From assembly GCA_900542765.1 (NCBI GenBank), contig UQOX01000006.1, positions 1-64,000 on the forward strand: a stretch of 64,000 nucleotides of DNA, read 5' to 3'. Source of the stretch: an uncultured Porphyromonadaceae bacterium. Lineage in GTDB: Bacteria; Bacteroidota; Bacteroidia; Bacteroidales; UBA11471. Numbering within the stretch: position 1 is the first letter of the stretch; each line of letters begins with the position of its first letter. Below, piece by piece: positions 19,230-30,995 of the stretch. The notes under the pieces were generated by a model that saw nothing but the letters and a program-made list of their open reading frames with translations, was not told the DNA's origin and made no database searches. Both the position numbers and the translations under genes were made by a program.

Positions 19230-21410
19230 ATGACAACGAAAAACGATTTGACCGCAGCTTTGAAAGAGCATTTCGGGTTTGATGCTTTCAAGGGAAACCA
19301 AGAAGCGATAATCAAAAATCTGCTTGCCGGAAACGATACGTTTGTGTTGATGCCTACGGGAGGAGGTAAATCGCTCTGTTACCAACTGCCTTCACTACTC
19401 TCCGAAGGCACCGCAGTTGTTATATCGCCACTCATAGCCTTGATGAAAAATCAAGTCGATGCCATGCGGAATTTCAGCGAAGAAGACGGGGTGGCGCATT
19501 TTATAAATTCCTCGTTAAACAAAGCGTCGATTGATTTGGTCAAGGAAGACATTCTCTCGGGTAAAACCAAGCTCCTATATGTCGCCCCCGAATCATTGAC
19601 CAAAGAAGAAAATATCGAATTCCTCAAACAGGTAAAAATATCGTTCTATGCCGTTGACGAGGCACATTGCATATCGGAGTGGGGACATGATTTCCGCCCC
19701 GAATATCGTCGCATTCGTCCCATCATCAACGAAATAGGCTCCCGGCCGGTAATTGCCCTCACGGCAACAGCCACACCCAAGGTGCAGCACGATATACAGA
19801 AAAACTTGGGAATGACCGATGCCGCAGTCTTCAAATCGTCGTTTAACAGGCCCAATTTGTATTATGAAGTACGCCCCAAAACAAAAAATATCGATAAAGA
19901 AATTATCAAATATATAAAGTCCCAACCCGGAAAATCAGGTATCATTTACTGTCTGAGCCGTAAAAAGGTCGAAGAACTGGCCGAAACCCTCAAAGTGAAT
20001 GGTATCAATGCTCTGCCCTACCATGCCGGAATGGATTCAAACACACGCACACATAACCAAGATGCTTTCCTGCTCGAAGAAGTCGATGTCATCGTGGCAA
20101 CCATTGCATTCGGAATGGGCATCGATAAACCCGACGTGCGCTTTGTGATTCATTACGACATACCCAAGAGCCTCGAAGGCTACTATCAGGAAACCGGCCG
20201 TGCAGGACGCGACGGGGGCGAAGGCCAGTGCATAACCTTCTATGTCAAAGAAGACTTGGAGAAACTGGAAAAATTCATGCAGGGAAAGCCCATCGCCGAA
20301 CAAGAAATAGGAAAACAACTGTTGATCGAAACGAAAGCATATGCCGAGTCGTCGGTATGCCGCCGCAAATTGTTGTTGCACTATTTCGGGGAAGAGTATA
20401 CCGAAGATAATTGCGGGAATTGTGACAACTGTTTGAACCCCAAGAAACAAGTGGAAGCACAAGATATGTTATGTGCGGTATTAGATACCGTAATAGCCTT
20501 AAAAGAAAAATTCAAAGCCGAACACGTCATCGACGTGCTTTTGGGCAAAGAAACCTCAGAAATCCTCTCCTATAACCAAGATGAACTCGAAGTATTTGGT
20601 TGCGGACAAGGTGAAGACGAGAAAAAATGGGCCACTGTCATACGGCAAGCCCTTATTGCCGGATATTTGGACAAGGACATCGAAAATTACGGACTGCTGA
20701 AAGTGACGAAAGCAGGACATGAATTTTTGAAACACCCTGTATCGTTCAAAATCGTACAAGACAATGATTTCGATGAAATAGAGGAAGAAGCTCCCATGAA
20801 AGGCGGTGGCGTTTGTGCCGTAGACCCGGTACTCTATGCCATACTCAAAGACTTGCGCAAGAAAATCGCAAAAAAACTGGAACTCCCGCCCTATGTCATT
20901 TTCCAAGATCCGTCGCTGGAAGCCATGGCCACCACATACCCCGTAACGCTTGAAGAGCTGCAAAATATCCCCGGCGTGGGAGCGGGGAAAGCCAAACGAT
21001 ACGGGGAAGAATTTGTGAAGGTCATCAAAAAGCATTGCGACGAAAATGAGATAGAACGTCCCGAAGATTTGCGCGTACGCACCGTCGCCAACAAGTCCAA
21101 GTTGAAAGTCTCCATCATACAAGGCATCGATCGCAAAATAGCATTGGACGAACTGGCCGAGTCGAAAGGCTTGGAATTTTCCGACCTCCTCGACGAAGTG
21201 GAGGCCATCGTATATTCCGGCACCAAAATCAATATCGATTATTTCCTCGAAGAGGTAATCGATGAAGACCACATCGAAGACATCTTTGAATATTTCAAGG
21301 AGGCCGAAAGTGACGATCTCGAAGCGGCCATCGAAGAGTTGGGCCGTGATTATACCGAAGAGGAGATACGTCTGGTGCGCATCAAATTCCTCTCAGAGAT
21401 GGGAAATTGA
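19230..21410 (+). CDS. recQ: RecQ family DNA helicase with HRDC domain
   Basis: 3'-5' DNA helicase for recombination and fork repair. The 726-residue protein has the full set: Walker A MPTGGGKS (about 38-45), DEAH box in VDEAHCISEWG, motif VI QETGRAGRDG, the RQC zinc site with C...CGNCDNC (about 375-405), a winged helix, and an HRDC domain (about 530-610, with IPGVGAGKAKRYG). A further C-terminal helical region (about 625-726, acidic) resembles the helix-turn-helix tail seen on Bacteroidota RecQ proteins. Monocistronic, with its own promoter and terminator. A second, shorter RecQ is encoded at 34233-36140. Confidence 0.95.
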   Translation: MTTKNDLTAALKEHFGFDAFKGNQEAIIKNLLAGNDTFVLMPTGGGKSLCYQLPSLLSEGTAVVISPLIALMKNQVDAMRNFSEEDGVAHFINSSLNKASIDLVKEDILSGKTKLLYVAPESLTKEENIEFLKQVKISFYAVDEAHCISEWGHDFRPEYRRIRPIINEIGSRPVIALTATATPKVQHDIQKNLGMTDAAVFKSSFNRPNLYYEVRPKTKNIDKEIIKYIKSQPGKSGIIYCLSRKKVEELAETLKVNGINALPYHAGMDSNTRTHNQDAFLLEEVDVIVATIAFGMGIDKPDVRFVIHYDIPKSLEGYYQETGRAGRDGGEGQCITFYVKEDLEKLEKFMQGKPIAEQEIGKQLLIETKAYAESSVCRRKLLLHYFGEEYTEDNCGNCDNCLNPKKQVEAQDMLCAVLDTVIALKEKFKAEHVIDVLLGKETSEILSYNQDELEVFGCGQGEDEKKWATVIRQALIAGYLDKDIENYGLLKVTKAGHEFLKHPVSFKIVQDNDFDEIEEEAPMKGGGVCAVDPVLYAILKDLRKKIAKKLELPPYVIFQDPSLEAMATTYPVTLEELQNIPGVGAGKAKRYGEEFVKVIKKHCDENEIERPEDLRVRTVANKSKLKVSIIQGIDRKIALDELAESKGLEFSDLLDEVEAIVYSGTKINIDYFLEEVIDEDHIEDIFEYFKEAESDDLEAAIEELGRDYTEEEIRLVRIKFLSEMGN

Positions 21411-21432
21411 CCAAAGCGTCACAACAACATTC

Positions 21433-21464
21433 AAAAAGAGTGGGGGATAACCCACTCTTTTTTT
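21433..21464 (+). terminator. Rho-independent terminator of recQ
   Basis: AAAAAGAGTGGG (21433-21444) pairs with CCCACTCTTTTT (21451-21462), followed by more T, 22 bases past the stop. Confidence 0.9.
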
Positions 21465-21538
21465 GTACTCTGAAAAATAAAAAAGCCCTAAAAGAGAAAA
21501 AAGATTTTTTTAACTCATGATTCTTGCAAAAAAATGCG

Positions 21539-21546
21539 TATCTTTG
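21539..21546 (+). promoter_or_regulatory. -7 promoter element of guaB
   Basis: TATCTTTG matches TAnnTTTG, 31 bases before the ATG at 21578. The -33 region is not clear. Confidence 0.6.
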
Positions 21547-21556
21547 CGTGCAATAA

Positions 21557-23056
<1,500 letters not shown>

Positions 23057-23082
23057 TTCTCTTACCATACTTTAATAAGTTT

Positions 23083-23147
23083 ATACACCTGTTTGACGTG
23101 TTCGATATAATAAATTTATTATATTTGAGCCGTTAAAACAGGTGTAT
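23083..23147 (+). repeat. Nested dyad between guaB and the envelope chaperone operon
   Basis: An outer perfect 12-base inverted repeat (ATACACCTGTTT at 23083-23094 and its complement at 23136-23147, followed by a T-rich run) encloses a perfect 20-base palindrome at 23105-23124 (ATATAATAAA and its complement). The two share almost the same centre. The TATATTTG promoter element at 23120-23127 overlaps the palindrome edge. It could be a guaB terminator with a long loop, an operator, or both. Confidence 0.6.
23092..23127 (+). promoter_or_regulatory. Promoter of the periplasmic chaperone operon
   Basis: TTTG (23092-23095) and TATATTTG (23120-23127), separated by 24 bases, slightly longer than consensus. 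The -33 box lies in the left arm of the dyad described at 23083-23147. The predicted transcript starts just before the ATG at 23157. Confidence 0.5.
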
Positions 23148-23156
23148 TTTTATATC

Positions 23157-25121
23157 ATGTCATCAAAGAAAAACAATACGATGAAAATTCCGCATATTTT
23201 ATTGGCTTCAACCCTGTTTTTCCCCATGTTGTCTTACGCTCAGGTCTCTGCCGACAGCGAGATTATGCAAGTAGCCGGGAAAAGCATAACCAAAGGAGAG
23301 TTTGAATATACATACCGGAAAAATATCCAGCAACAATCCGATAAGACACCCCTTGATGAGTATGTTACGCTGTTTGAGAATTATAAATTGAAGGTAGCTG
23401 AGGCCGAATCCCAAGGAATAGATACCACGCAGCAATTCCTTGCCGAATTTGAAGGTTACAGGAATCAATTGGTAAAACCCTATATGGTCGATGCAAGTGC
23501 CGAGGAGAAACTGGCCCATGAAGCCTACGACCGTCTGCTCGAAGAGGTCGAGGCCAGCCACATACTCTTTACGATAGCGCCAACAGCTACGCAGGCCGAG
23601 AAAAAAGCGGCATATCAGAAAGCCATGGAGGTGAGAAACATGGCAATGGGAGGAGCCGATTTTGCCTCTTTGGCCCGACAATATTCCGAAGACCCTTCGG
23701 CACAAAGGAATGGGGGATATTTGGGGTATTTCGGAGCCTTTTACATGGTTTACCCGTTTGAAAAAGCGGCGTATGAGACACCGGTTGGAGAAATATCCAT
23801 GCCGGTCGAATCACAATTCGGTTATCATCTCATCAAGGTAACGGGGCGACGCCCCACCCGGGCCGTTTCACTCTCTCACATCATGTTGAAGGTGTCACAA
23901 AACGCGCCCGAAGAGAAGCAAAAAGCACAAGAAGCAAAAGCTTGGGCTCTCTATAAAAGAATACAGAATGGCGAAGATTTCGCGGCCTTGGCACGCCAAT
24001 ATTCCGAAGACCCGTCATCATCTGCAAACGGAGGTCTTTTGCCATTGTTGTCGACGGGACAGATTATACCGTCATTCGAAAATGCAGCTTTTGCATTGAC
24101 AAAAGTGGGAGAAGTATCAACGCCGGTGCGTACCGAATTTGGCTGGCACATCATCAAACTGTTGGGAGAGAAGAGGCCCGAATCATACGAGAAAATGCGC
24201 GAATTCATCGTCCGTCGCATGGCCCGAGACGAGCGTTCCGATGCCGGTCACAAGATGTTTGTGGAAAATCTGAAAGCAGAGAAGCATTTTGCTTGGAACG
24301 ATGCCGTTAAAAATCAAATTGAGAAAAGCATAGCCGATACGGCTTTTTACGGCCGACTGGCACAAATGGACGAGCCATTATTCTCGTTTGCAGGGAAATC
24401 ATATCCGGCATCAGGATTACTTCGATATGCCAAGGCCGGGAAATCACCCGACAACCGCTCTTTGGTTGAATTGCGGAAATGGATTGACCAATACGTCGAT
24501 GACGCACTGATTGAATATGAAACGGCCGAGTTGTGCCGCACCAATGACGAGTTCCGGTATCTGTTGCAGGAATACCGTGACGGAATGCTCCTGTTTGAGG
24601 TCAGCAACCGCGAAGTGTGGAACAAAGCCCTGGAAGATGAGTCGGGCTTGAAAAAATATTTCCGTAAGAACAAGAAGAAATATGCTTGGGACACCCCGCG
24701 ATACAAAGGGTATGTCATATCGGGCGATGATTCATTGATGGTAAAAGAGGCTCAAAAAAGATTGTCAAAAGTCAAACCTGACCGAGAAGATGCCGTAATA
24801 GCCGAGTTATATGAAGAATACAACGACAGCACGCGCCATATCTCCATCGAAAAAGGACTTTATCAGCAAGGAATGAATGCCGTTGTCGATACAAGAATCT
24901 TCATGGCCGGAAATGCCGATACGGTGCAAACGGCTCTGCCTGTCAAAGCTGTCTGTGGGAAGTTAATCGGCACCCCTGAATCATACGAAGAGGTGAAGGG
25001 CCCGGTCATTTCGGATTACCAAAATTATCTCGAACAAAAGTGGGTGCGGAAATTGCGCAAGAAATACCCCATCACGGTAAACGATGAAGTTCTCGCTTCG
25101 GTAAAACCGATTGATGAATAA
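23157..25121 (+). CDS. Periplasmic peptidyl-prolyl isomerase with two parvulin domains
   Basis: Predicted periplasmic folding factor for envelope proteins. The start at 23157 (MSSKKNNTMKIPHILL) fits the promoter; ATG 23181 is an alternative that would give a more ordinary signal peptide. From 23157 it is 654 residues: signal peptide with cleavage near SYAQ, a SurA-N-like region (about 35-125), PpiC domain 1 (about 130-235, EASHILF...GYLGYFG...FGYHLIKV), PpiC domain 2 (about 238-345, LSHIMLKV...FGWHIIKLLG) and a long C-terminal region of unclear fold. First gene of a run of SurA-like and outer-membrane assembly genes, with 20 bases to the next. Confidence 0.9.
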   Translation: MSSKKNNTMKIPHILLASTLFFPMLSYAQVSADSEIMQVAGKSITKGEFEYTYRKNIQQQSDKTPLDEYVTLFENYKLKVAEAESQGIDTTQQFLAEFEGYRNQLVKPYMVDASAEEKLAHEAYDRLLEEVEASHILFTIAPTATQAEKKAAYQKAMEVRNMAMGGADFASLARQYSEDPSAQRNGGYLGYFGAFYMVYPFEKAAYETPVGEISMPVESQFGYHLIKVTGRRPTRAVSLSHIMLKVSQNAPEEKQKAQEAKAWALYKRIQNGEDFAALARQYSEDPSSSANGGLLPLLSTGQIIPSFENAAFALTKVGEVSTPVRTEFGWHIIKLLGEKRPESYEKMREFIVRRMARDERSDAGHKMFVENLKAEKHFAWNDAVKNQIEKSIADTAFYGRLAQMDEPLFSFAGKSYPASGLLRYAKAGKSPDNRSLVELRKWIDQYVDDALIEYETAELCRTNDEFRYLLQEYRDGMLLFEVSNREVWNKALEDESGLKKYFRKNKKKYAWDTPRYKGYVISGDDSLMVKEAQKRLSKVKPDREDAVIAELYEEYNDSTRHISIEKGLYQQGMNAVVDTRIFMAGNADTVQTALPVKAVCGKLIGTPESYEEVKGPVISDYQNYLEQKWVRKLRKKYPITVNDEVLASVKPIDE

Positions 25122-25141
25122 ATCATAAAACGAACAACCCT

Positions 25142-26002
25142 ATGCGTCCAGGCTATATAGCAACCACAATCGCCGCGCTGTTGCTTTCCTTCTCGGCATG
25201 TACCCTCGATAAAAAAGAGGTCCCGGGAGCCATCGTCAGTGTGGGAGACCGTTATCTCACTCGTGAGATGCTTGCACAGGTTATTCCCGACGGTCTTTCG
25301 CCCCGCGACAGCAGCGCCTTTGCCGACGCGTATGTGCGCCATTGGGCCGAAGACGAGCTCGTGTATGATGCCGCCCAAAAGAACATACCCGATGTGGAGA
25401 AAATCGATATGTTGGTCGATAAATATCGCCGGGAACTTTTCGTGCATGAATATCAGAAACAAATACTCAGCGCCAAACTCGACAACGAAATATCAAATGA
25501 TGCCGTGCGGAATTATTACCGTACCCATCTCGACAAGTTTGTATTGAAAACACCTATCATCAAAGGTCTTTTCTTAAAAGTCGCAGAGACGTCACCCGAG
25601 CTGAAAAACCTGAAAAAATGGTATCGCAGCAAAGACCATGGCGCCGTAGAAAATATCGAGAAATATACGCTCCACAACATTATCAACTACGACTATTTCT
25701 ATGACCGGTGGGTCTCGTTCGATGAGGTTTTGGGGGCAATCCCATATCAAGTAAGCGATGCCAACCGATTCTTGCAAACCCATACCTATATCGAGGTCAA
25801 TGAAGACGGTTATTGGTATTTGTTGAACATCAGCGACTATCTGCCCGCAGGAGCGAATATGCCGCTCGATTTCGCCCGCACGCAAATCGAAGAGATTTTG
25901 TTGAACCAAAAACGCATGGACTTCTTGCATCAGATGAATAAAGAACTCTACCAAGAAGCTCTCGAAAATCGAAAGATAAAGTATTATGGCCGGGTATATT
26001 GA
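25142..26002 (+). CDS. SurA N-domain-like periplasmic lipoprotein
   Basis: A 286-residue exported protein. Its signal peptide ends in LLLSFSAC, a probable lipobox with phenylalanine at -3, so lipidation is likely but not certain. The mature part resembles the peptide-binding N and C helical segments of SurA (VSVGDRYLTREMLAQVIPDG, EDELVYDAAQKN, and near the end a LDFARTQIEEILLNQKR helix) but has no parvulin domain. I infer a chaperone-like role in carrying outer-membrane proteins alongside its neighbours. It sits between two PpiC-type genes, 20 bases after one and 31 before the other. Confidence 0.72.
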   Translation: MRPGYIATTIAALLLSFSACTLDKKEVPGAIVSVGDRYLTREMLAQVIPDGLSPRDSSAFADAYVRHWAEDELVYDAAQKNIPDVEKIDMLVDKYRRELFVHEYQKQILSAKLDNEISNDAVRNYYRTHLDKFVLKTPIIKGLFLKVAETSPELKNLKKWYRSKDHGAVENIEKYTLHNIINYDYFYDRWVSFDEVLGAIPYQVSDANRFLQTHTYIEVNEDGYWYLLNISDYLPAGANMPLDFARTQIEEILLNQKRMDFLHQMNKELYQEALENRKIKYYGRVY

Positions 26003-26033
26003 CCTTACGGCCCCTAATGATAACGAAACATCT

Positions 26034-27416
26034 ATGAAAAAGAATTTATTTCTCACAACACTCATAAGTTGCCTTATTGCCGGCAACATGACTTTTGCCC
26101 AATCGCCATCTCCGACCCCCGGTGTAGTCGATGAAATCGTGTGGATAGTCGGTGACGAAGCCATACTGCTTTCCGATGTCGAGGCTCAATACCGTGCCAT
26201 GCAAAGCCAAGGACAGCGCATCAATGGAGACCCTTATTGTGTCATTCCCGAACAAATCGCCATACAGAAACTTTTTCTGACGCAAGCTCGTCTCGACAGT
26301 GTATTTGTTACCGAGTCGGAAGTTTTCTCCAATGTCGAACAGCGCATCAATACCTGGATCAATTCGATAGGCTCCAAAGAAAAGGTCGAAGAGTATTTCA
26401 ACGCGACCATACCTCAGTTGCGGGAGGAATTGTCATCGACCGTTCGCGACCAGTTGACGGTATCAGCCATGCAACGGAAATTGGTTGCGGAAGTAAAAGT
26501 GTCTCCGGCCGATGTGCGCCGTTTTTATGCCAGCTACTCGACAGACAGTCTTCCTTATATCCCGGTACAAGTCGAAGTGCAACTGATACGGGTCGACCCA
26601 CTCATTCCCCAACAGGAAATCGATGATATAAAAGCCCGTCTGCGCGAATACAGCGAACGAATCACTTCGGGTGAAGCCGAATTTTCGACATTGGCCATCT
26701 TGTATTCCGAAGACCCCATGTCGGCTCGCCGAGGAGGAGAATTGGGCTTTTTCAGCCGGGCCGATATGCTTCCTGAATTTACCAACGTCGCTTTCTCGCT
26801 CAATGACCCTAAGAAAGTTTCCAAAATTGTTGAGACGGAATTTGGGTATCACATCATACAGTTGATAGAGAAACGAGGCGACCGCATCAACTGCCGCCAC
26901 ATTCTGCTACGACCGAGGGTATCGAGCGAAGAACTCAACCAGACCATGGCCCGCATGGATACCCTCAGACAAGATATTGTCGACAACAAAATCACCTTCG
27001 AAGAGGCTGCCCAATATGTGTCGCAAGACAAGGAGACCCGCAATAACAAAGGTCTTATGGTGAATATGACCGAAACCGGCGTATCGACTACCAAATTCCA
27101 AATGGACCAACTCCCGCAGGAAATTGCAAAAATCGTAGACAAAATGGAGGTGGGAGAGATTTCTCAACCCTTCACCATGATCGACCAAAAACGCGGCAAA
27201 GAAGTGGTAGCCATGGTGAAACTGAAAGCTCGCATTCCCGGCCATAAGGCAAATGTGTCGAACGATTTTCAGATATTGAAGGGCATTGTCGAGGAACATA
27301 AACGCAATGAATTGATTGATAACTGGATTCGCGAAAAACAGAAAGAGACCTATATCCGCATCAAGGAAGGGTGGGACGATTGCGAGTTCACATACGATGG
27401 TTGGATCAAGAAATAA
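26034..27416 (+). CDS. surA: SurA-like periplasmic chaperone / PPIase
   Basis: Escorts unfolded beta-barrel proteins across the periplasm. The start at 26034 (MKKNLFLTTLISCLIAG) begins a clear signal peptide ending near TFAQ; the frame extends 16 codons upstream over the previous stop without resemblance. 460 residues: SurA N domain (about 30-165, VDEIVWIVGDEAILLSDVEAQ), parvulin domain 1 (about 170-280, with EDPMSARRGGELGFFSR and FGYHIIQLIEKRGDR), parvulin domain 2 (about 283-390, more diverged) and a C-terminal helix. Its stop overlaps the start of the OstA-like gene (TAATG), linking protein transport to lipopolysaccharide transport. Confidence 0.88.
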   Translation: MKKNLFLTTLISCLIAGNMTFAQSPSPTPGVVDEIVWIVGDEAILLSDVEAQYRAMQSQGQRINGDPYCVIPEQIAIQKLFLTQARLDSVFVTESEVFSNVEQRINTWINSIGSKEKVEEYFNATIPQLREELSSTVRDQLTVSAMQRKLVAEVKVSPADVRRFYASYSTDSLPYIPVQVEVQLIRVDPLIPQQEIDDIKARLREYSERITSGEAEFSTLAILYSEDPMSARRGGELGFFSRADMLPEFTNVAFSLNDPKKVSKIVETEFGYHIIQLIEKRGDRINCRHILLRPRVSSEELNQTMARMDTLRQDIVDNKITFEEAAQYVSQDKETRNNKGLMVNMTETGVSTTKFQMDQLPQEIAKIVDKMEVGEISQPFTMIDQKRGKEVVAMVKLKARIPGHKANVSNDFQILKGIVEEHKRNELIDNWIREKQKETYIRIKEGWDDCEFTYDGWIKK

Positions 27417-29086
27417 TGTCGATGCAGGTAAGAGGCAAAAAAATAGTGTCACTCCGGCGTCTGTTACCGTATGTCGCCGGAGTGCTGTGGCTCTTCTTCA
27501 TCATACCCGATGCAACGGCTGTTGGAACCGAGGTGCAGCCGCCCGAGCGTCGCGAGCCCGACCGCACGATGGCGACATCGAAAGACAAGGTCTTTCTCGA
27601 AGCTGCCAATGAATTGGAGTTCAACGAATTGATTACGCCCGATTTTCAGATATTGCGGGGCGATGTCCAATTCCGTAAAGATAGCATGTACATGTTTTGT
27701 GACAGTGCCTATTTCTACGAGAAATCCAATTCACTCGATGCATTCGGGAACGTGCGCATGGAGCAAGGCGACACGCTGTTTATCTATGGTGATGAACTCT
27801 ATTACGATGGTGAGACCCAACTAGCTCGTATCCGTCACAATGTGCGCATGATAAACCGCGATGTCGTGCTCACGACCGACAGCTTCAACTACGACATGGA
27901 GATAAACATCGGCTACTATTTCAATGGAGGAGAGGTGGCCGACACCGTCAATCGGCTCAATTCGTTCTACGGTCAATACTCACCCGACACCAAAAATGCC
28001 GTATTTAATTACGATGTAAAATTGTTCAATCCCCAATTTACCCTATACTCCGACACGCTCGAATACAACACCACGACCAAGGTTGCCGACATATTGGGAC
28101 CTTCGGTCATTGTTTCCGACAGTAACACCATCTACTCTTCGCTGGGATTCTACAATACGGCCGAAGACGTGGCACAACTCTACAACCGTTCTCTCATTGT
28201 CTCGAAAAGTCAGAAACTGACCGGAGACACCATCTTCTATGACCGGAACAACGGTTTCGGTGAGGTTTTTGGGCACATGGTCGTCGACGACACACTGCGT
28301 ATGATGCAGATGCACGGGCATTACGGTTTTTACAATGAACGGCGGGAAGAGTCTTTTGCAACCGATTCGGCTCTCATGATCGACTACTCCCAGCCCGACA
28401 CCCTCTACCTGCATGCCGATACGTTGGAGTCGCTCAAACTCAACAATACCAAACGCGTGTTGCTGGCCTATCACGATGTGCGCATATTTCGCAATGACAT
28501 GCAGGCCATTTGCGACTCGATCATATACAAGGTCGAAGATTCTGTACTTGTTATGATGGACGGCCCGATTATGTGGAATCTCGATTATCAGATTTTCGGC
28601 GACACGATAAAGGTGTATATGAACGATTCGACCATCGACTGGGCCCACATTCCGGCCTTTGCCTTTGCCACCCAGCAGAAAGACACCGCATTCTTCGACC
28701 AACTGTCGGGGAAAGACCTGAAAGCCTATTTCACGAATGGCGACATTACGCGTGTCGATGTCAGTGGAAACGTCCAGACAATTTTTTACCCCCAAGAGTC
28801 GGACATGACCTTTACGGGAATGAACAAGGCCGAAACCAGTTTCTTGACCATGTATATGAAAAATCGTCAGATGGACAAGTTGAAGATGTGGCCTACCGTA
28901 GACGGGACGATGACTCCCATTTCGAAACTAAAACCCGACATGATTTTCTTACCCGATTATAAGTGGTACGAAAATTATCGACCCCAAAACAAGGCCGACG
29001 TATTCAGAGAGACTCGTCGTCCCCGATCGGAGATAAAGAAAGTGCGTCATACCGAAGAATTTTTTGAAGACGAACAAGACCTATGA
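27416..29086 (+). CDS. OstA-like periplasmic protein (LptA/LptD N-domain family)
   Basis: Predicted lipopolysaccharide-transport-related protein. The start at 27416 overlaps the surA stop and gives 556 residues. A signal anchor or signal peptide (about 15-35, [19 protein letters not shown]) is followed by repeated beta-jellyroll strands of the OstA-like type, with recurring patterns such as [34 protein letters not shown] and [15 protein letters not shown]. These are characteristic of the Bacteroidota OstA-like N-terminal family. No beta-barrel C-terminal domain is seen, so it is not full-length LptD. The mutL start overlaps its stop by four bases (ATGA). Confidence 0.85.
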   Translation: MSMQVRGKKIVSLRRLLPYVAGVLWLFFIIPDATAVGTEVQPPERREPDRTMATSKDKVFLEAANELEFNELITPDFQILRGDVQFRKDSMYMFCDSAYFYEKSNSLDAFGNVRMEQGDTLFIYGDELYYDGETQLARIRHNVRMINRDVVLTTDSFNYDMEINIGYYFNGGEVADTVNRLNSFYGQYSPDTKNAVFNYDVKLFNPQFTLYSDTLEYNTTTKVADILGPSVIVSDSNTIYSSLGFYNTAEDVAQLYNRSLIVSKSQKLTGDTIFYDRNNGFGEVFGHMVVDDTLRMMQMHGHYGFYNERREESFATDSALMIDYSQPDTLYLHADTLESLKLNNTKRVLLAYHDVRIFRNDMQAICDSIIYKVEDSVLVMMDGPIMWNLDYQIFGDTIKVYMNDSTIDWAHIPAFAFATQQKDTAFFDQLSGKDLKAYFTNGDITRVDVSGNVQTIFYPQESDMTFTGMNKAETSFLTMYMKNRQMDKLKMWPTVDGTMTPISKLKPDMIFLPDYKWYENYRPQNKADVFRETRRPRSEIKKVRHTEEFFEDEQDL

Positions 29087-30993
29087 GCGATATTATCCAT
29101 CTTTTACCCGACTCGGTAGCCAATCAGATTGCCGCCGGAGAGGTCATTCAACGACCGGCTTCCGTAGTGAAGGAGTTGGTCGAGAATGCCATCGACGCCG
29201 GAGCGACCGAGATACAAATCTACATCAAAGATGCGGGTCGCACCTTGATTCAGGTTGTCGACAACGGGAAAGGCATGTCCGAGACCGATGCCCGCTTGTC
29301 GTTTGAACGGCATGCCACGTCGAAGATAAGTTCGGCTCAGGACCTTTATTCGCTGCGCACGATGGGATTCCGCGGCGAAGCTCTGGCTTCTATTGCGGCT
29401 ATCGCCCAAGTCGAATTGAGGACTCGTCGCCCCGAAGACGAAATCGGCACATCGATTCTCATCTCGGGCTCAAAGGTGGAGTCGCAAGAATATGTTTCGT
29501 GCGCAGCGGGTTCCAATTTCATGGTCAAGAACATCTTCTTCAATGTGCCGGCTCGAAGAAAATTCTTGAAATCAAATCAAGTAGAATTCGGCCTTATTCT
29601 ATCTGAGTTTGAGCGTACGGCACTCATCAATACCGATATATCTTTCAAGCTGGTACATAACGATGTAGAACTCTTCCAGTTACCACCGTCCAATTTCCGC
29701 CAGCGTATTGTTGCCTTGTTCGGGAAGAATCTCAACCAGCATCTGTTATCGGTCGATGTGCAGACCTCCCTGGTGTCGATAACAGGATATATCGGTCACC
29801 CCGATTCGGCGCGCAAACGCAATGCCTGGCAATACTTCTTTGTCAACGGGCGCTATATGCGTCACCCATATTTCTACAAAGCGGTTGTCTCCAACTATGA
29901 GCAGTTGTTGCCGGCCGGTGAATTGCCCCATTTTTTCCTGCACATGCAAGTCGACCCGTCGACCATCGATGTGAACATTCACCCGACGAAGACAGAGATT
30001 AAATTTGAAAACGAACAGCCTATCTGGCAAATTCTTTCAGCAGCCGTGAAGGAGACTCTGGGCAAATTCAATGCCGCACCGACCATCGATTTCGATACCG
30101 AAGGTGCTCCCGAAATACCCGTTCTGCACACAGGGCAGCAAGTAGCGCCCCCCCGGGTTTCCTACACGCCCGACTATAATCCCTTTACATCGTCATCAAA
30201 AGTATCGGGCCATTCCCATCGGGTCGATTATGACTGGACGCAACTTTATCAGGATTTTCAAGCCAACAAAGAGATGCCCACCAGGACCGATACCGAAGGG
30301 GAAGGCGTGAAAATCCCCTCGAAGATAAATCGGCAAACGTCGACATTCTCCGGGCAGCCCGAGCTCGAAACGACGGCCGATGCCATACCGTTGACGATTC
30401 CCATGCAAGAGCCCTCTCACCCGATAGATACGGGTATCGAGCATTTGCAAATCAAGGGGAGATATGTATTGACTTCGGTGAAGTCGGGATTGATGATTAT
30501 CGACCAGCACCGAGCTCATGTACGCATTCTCTTCGACCGCTACATGTCGCACATACAAGACAAGAAAGGCGTTTCGCAGCGGCTCATTTTCCCCGAAATG
30601 ATTCATCTCTCCCCGTCTCAGGGGGCAGAGCTGCTTTCGGTCAGCGAAGATTTTGAAGCGTTGGGATTCGACATCTCCGACATGGGGGGAGGCTCCTTTG
30701 CCGTGAATGCCGTGCCCGCCGGTATCGATGGCCTCGATGTCCCGACCTTGGTCGATAAAATGCTCGAAACCGCCACCCAACGCGGGGGAGATGTAAGTGT
30801 CGATGTGCACGAAGCCATTTCTTTGGCCTTGGCCGAATCGGCGGCAATCCCCTATGGACAAATCTTGTCGCCCCTTGAAATGGAAAAACTCATAAGCGAC
30901 CTTTTCTCTTCAACGGCGCCCAATTACACTCCCGATGGGAAAGCCGTCGTTTCGATTGTAAGCGACGATGAACTACAAAAAAGGTTCCGATAA
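29083..30993 (+). CDS. mutL: DNA mismatch repair protein MutL
   Basis: ATP-dependent matchmaker in mismatch repair. The 636-residue protein has the full GHKL ATPase set: [13 protein letters not shown] (E and N of motif I), DNGKGM, TSKI and [15 protein letters not shown], then the transducer domain. The linker (about 340-450) is poorly conserved. In the C-terminal domain the endonuclease motif DQHA(x)2E(x)4E is altered: D474-Q-H-R-A-H-V480-R-I-L-F-D485, with alanine and both glutamates changed. The end lacks the cysteine/CPHGRP-type metal motif, reading [11 protein letters not shown] infer loss of MutL nuclease activity. It lies inside the envelope gene cluster, overlapping the OstA-like gene. 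Confidence 0.96.
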   Translation: MSDIIHLLPDSVANQIAAGEVIQRPASVVKELVENAIDAGATEIQIYIKDAGRTLIQVVDNGKGMSETDARLSFERHATSKISSAQDLYSLRTMGFRGEALASIAAIAQVELRTRRPEDEIGTSILISGSKVESQEYVSCAAGSNFMVKNIFFNVPARRKFLKSNQVEFGLILSEFERTALINTDISFKLVHNDVELFQLPPSNFRQRIVALFGKNLNQHLLSVDVQTSLVSITGYIGHPDSARKRNAWQYFFVNGRYMRHPYFYKAVVSNYEQLLPAGELPHFFLHMQVDPSTIDVNIHPTKTEIKFENEQPIWQILSAAVKETLGKFNAAPTIDFDTEGAPEIPVLHTGQQVAPPRVSYTPDYNPFTSSSKVSGHSHRVDYDWTQLYQDFQANKEMPTRTDTEGEGVKIPSKINRQTSTFSGQPELETTADAIPLTIPMQEPSHPIDTGIEHLQIKGRYVLTSVKSGLMIIDQHRAHVRILFDRYMSHIQDKKGVSQRLIFPEMIHLSPSQGAELLSVSEDFEALGFDISDMGGGSFAVNAVPAGIDGLDVPTLVDKMLETATQRGGDVSVDVHEAISLALAESAAIPYGQILSPLEMEKLISDLFSSTAPNYTPDGKAVVSIVSDDELQKRFR

Positions 30994-30995
30994 GC

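Noticed and set aside
27371..27415. Extended start of the OstA-like gene upstream of 27416
   Set aside because: It would overlap surA by 15 codons with no resemblance; the TAATG junction at 27414-27418 gives the natural start.
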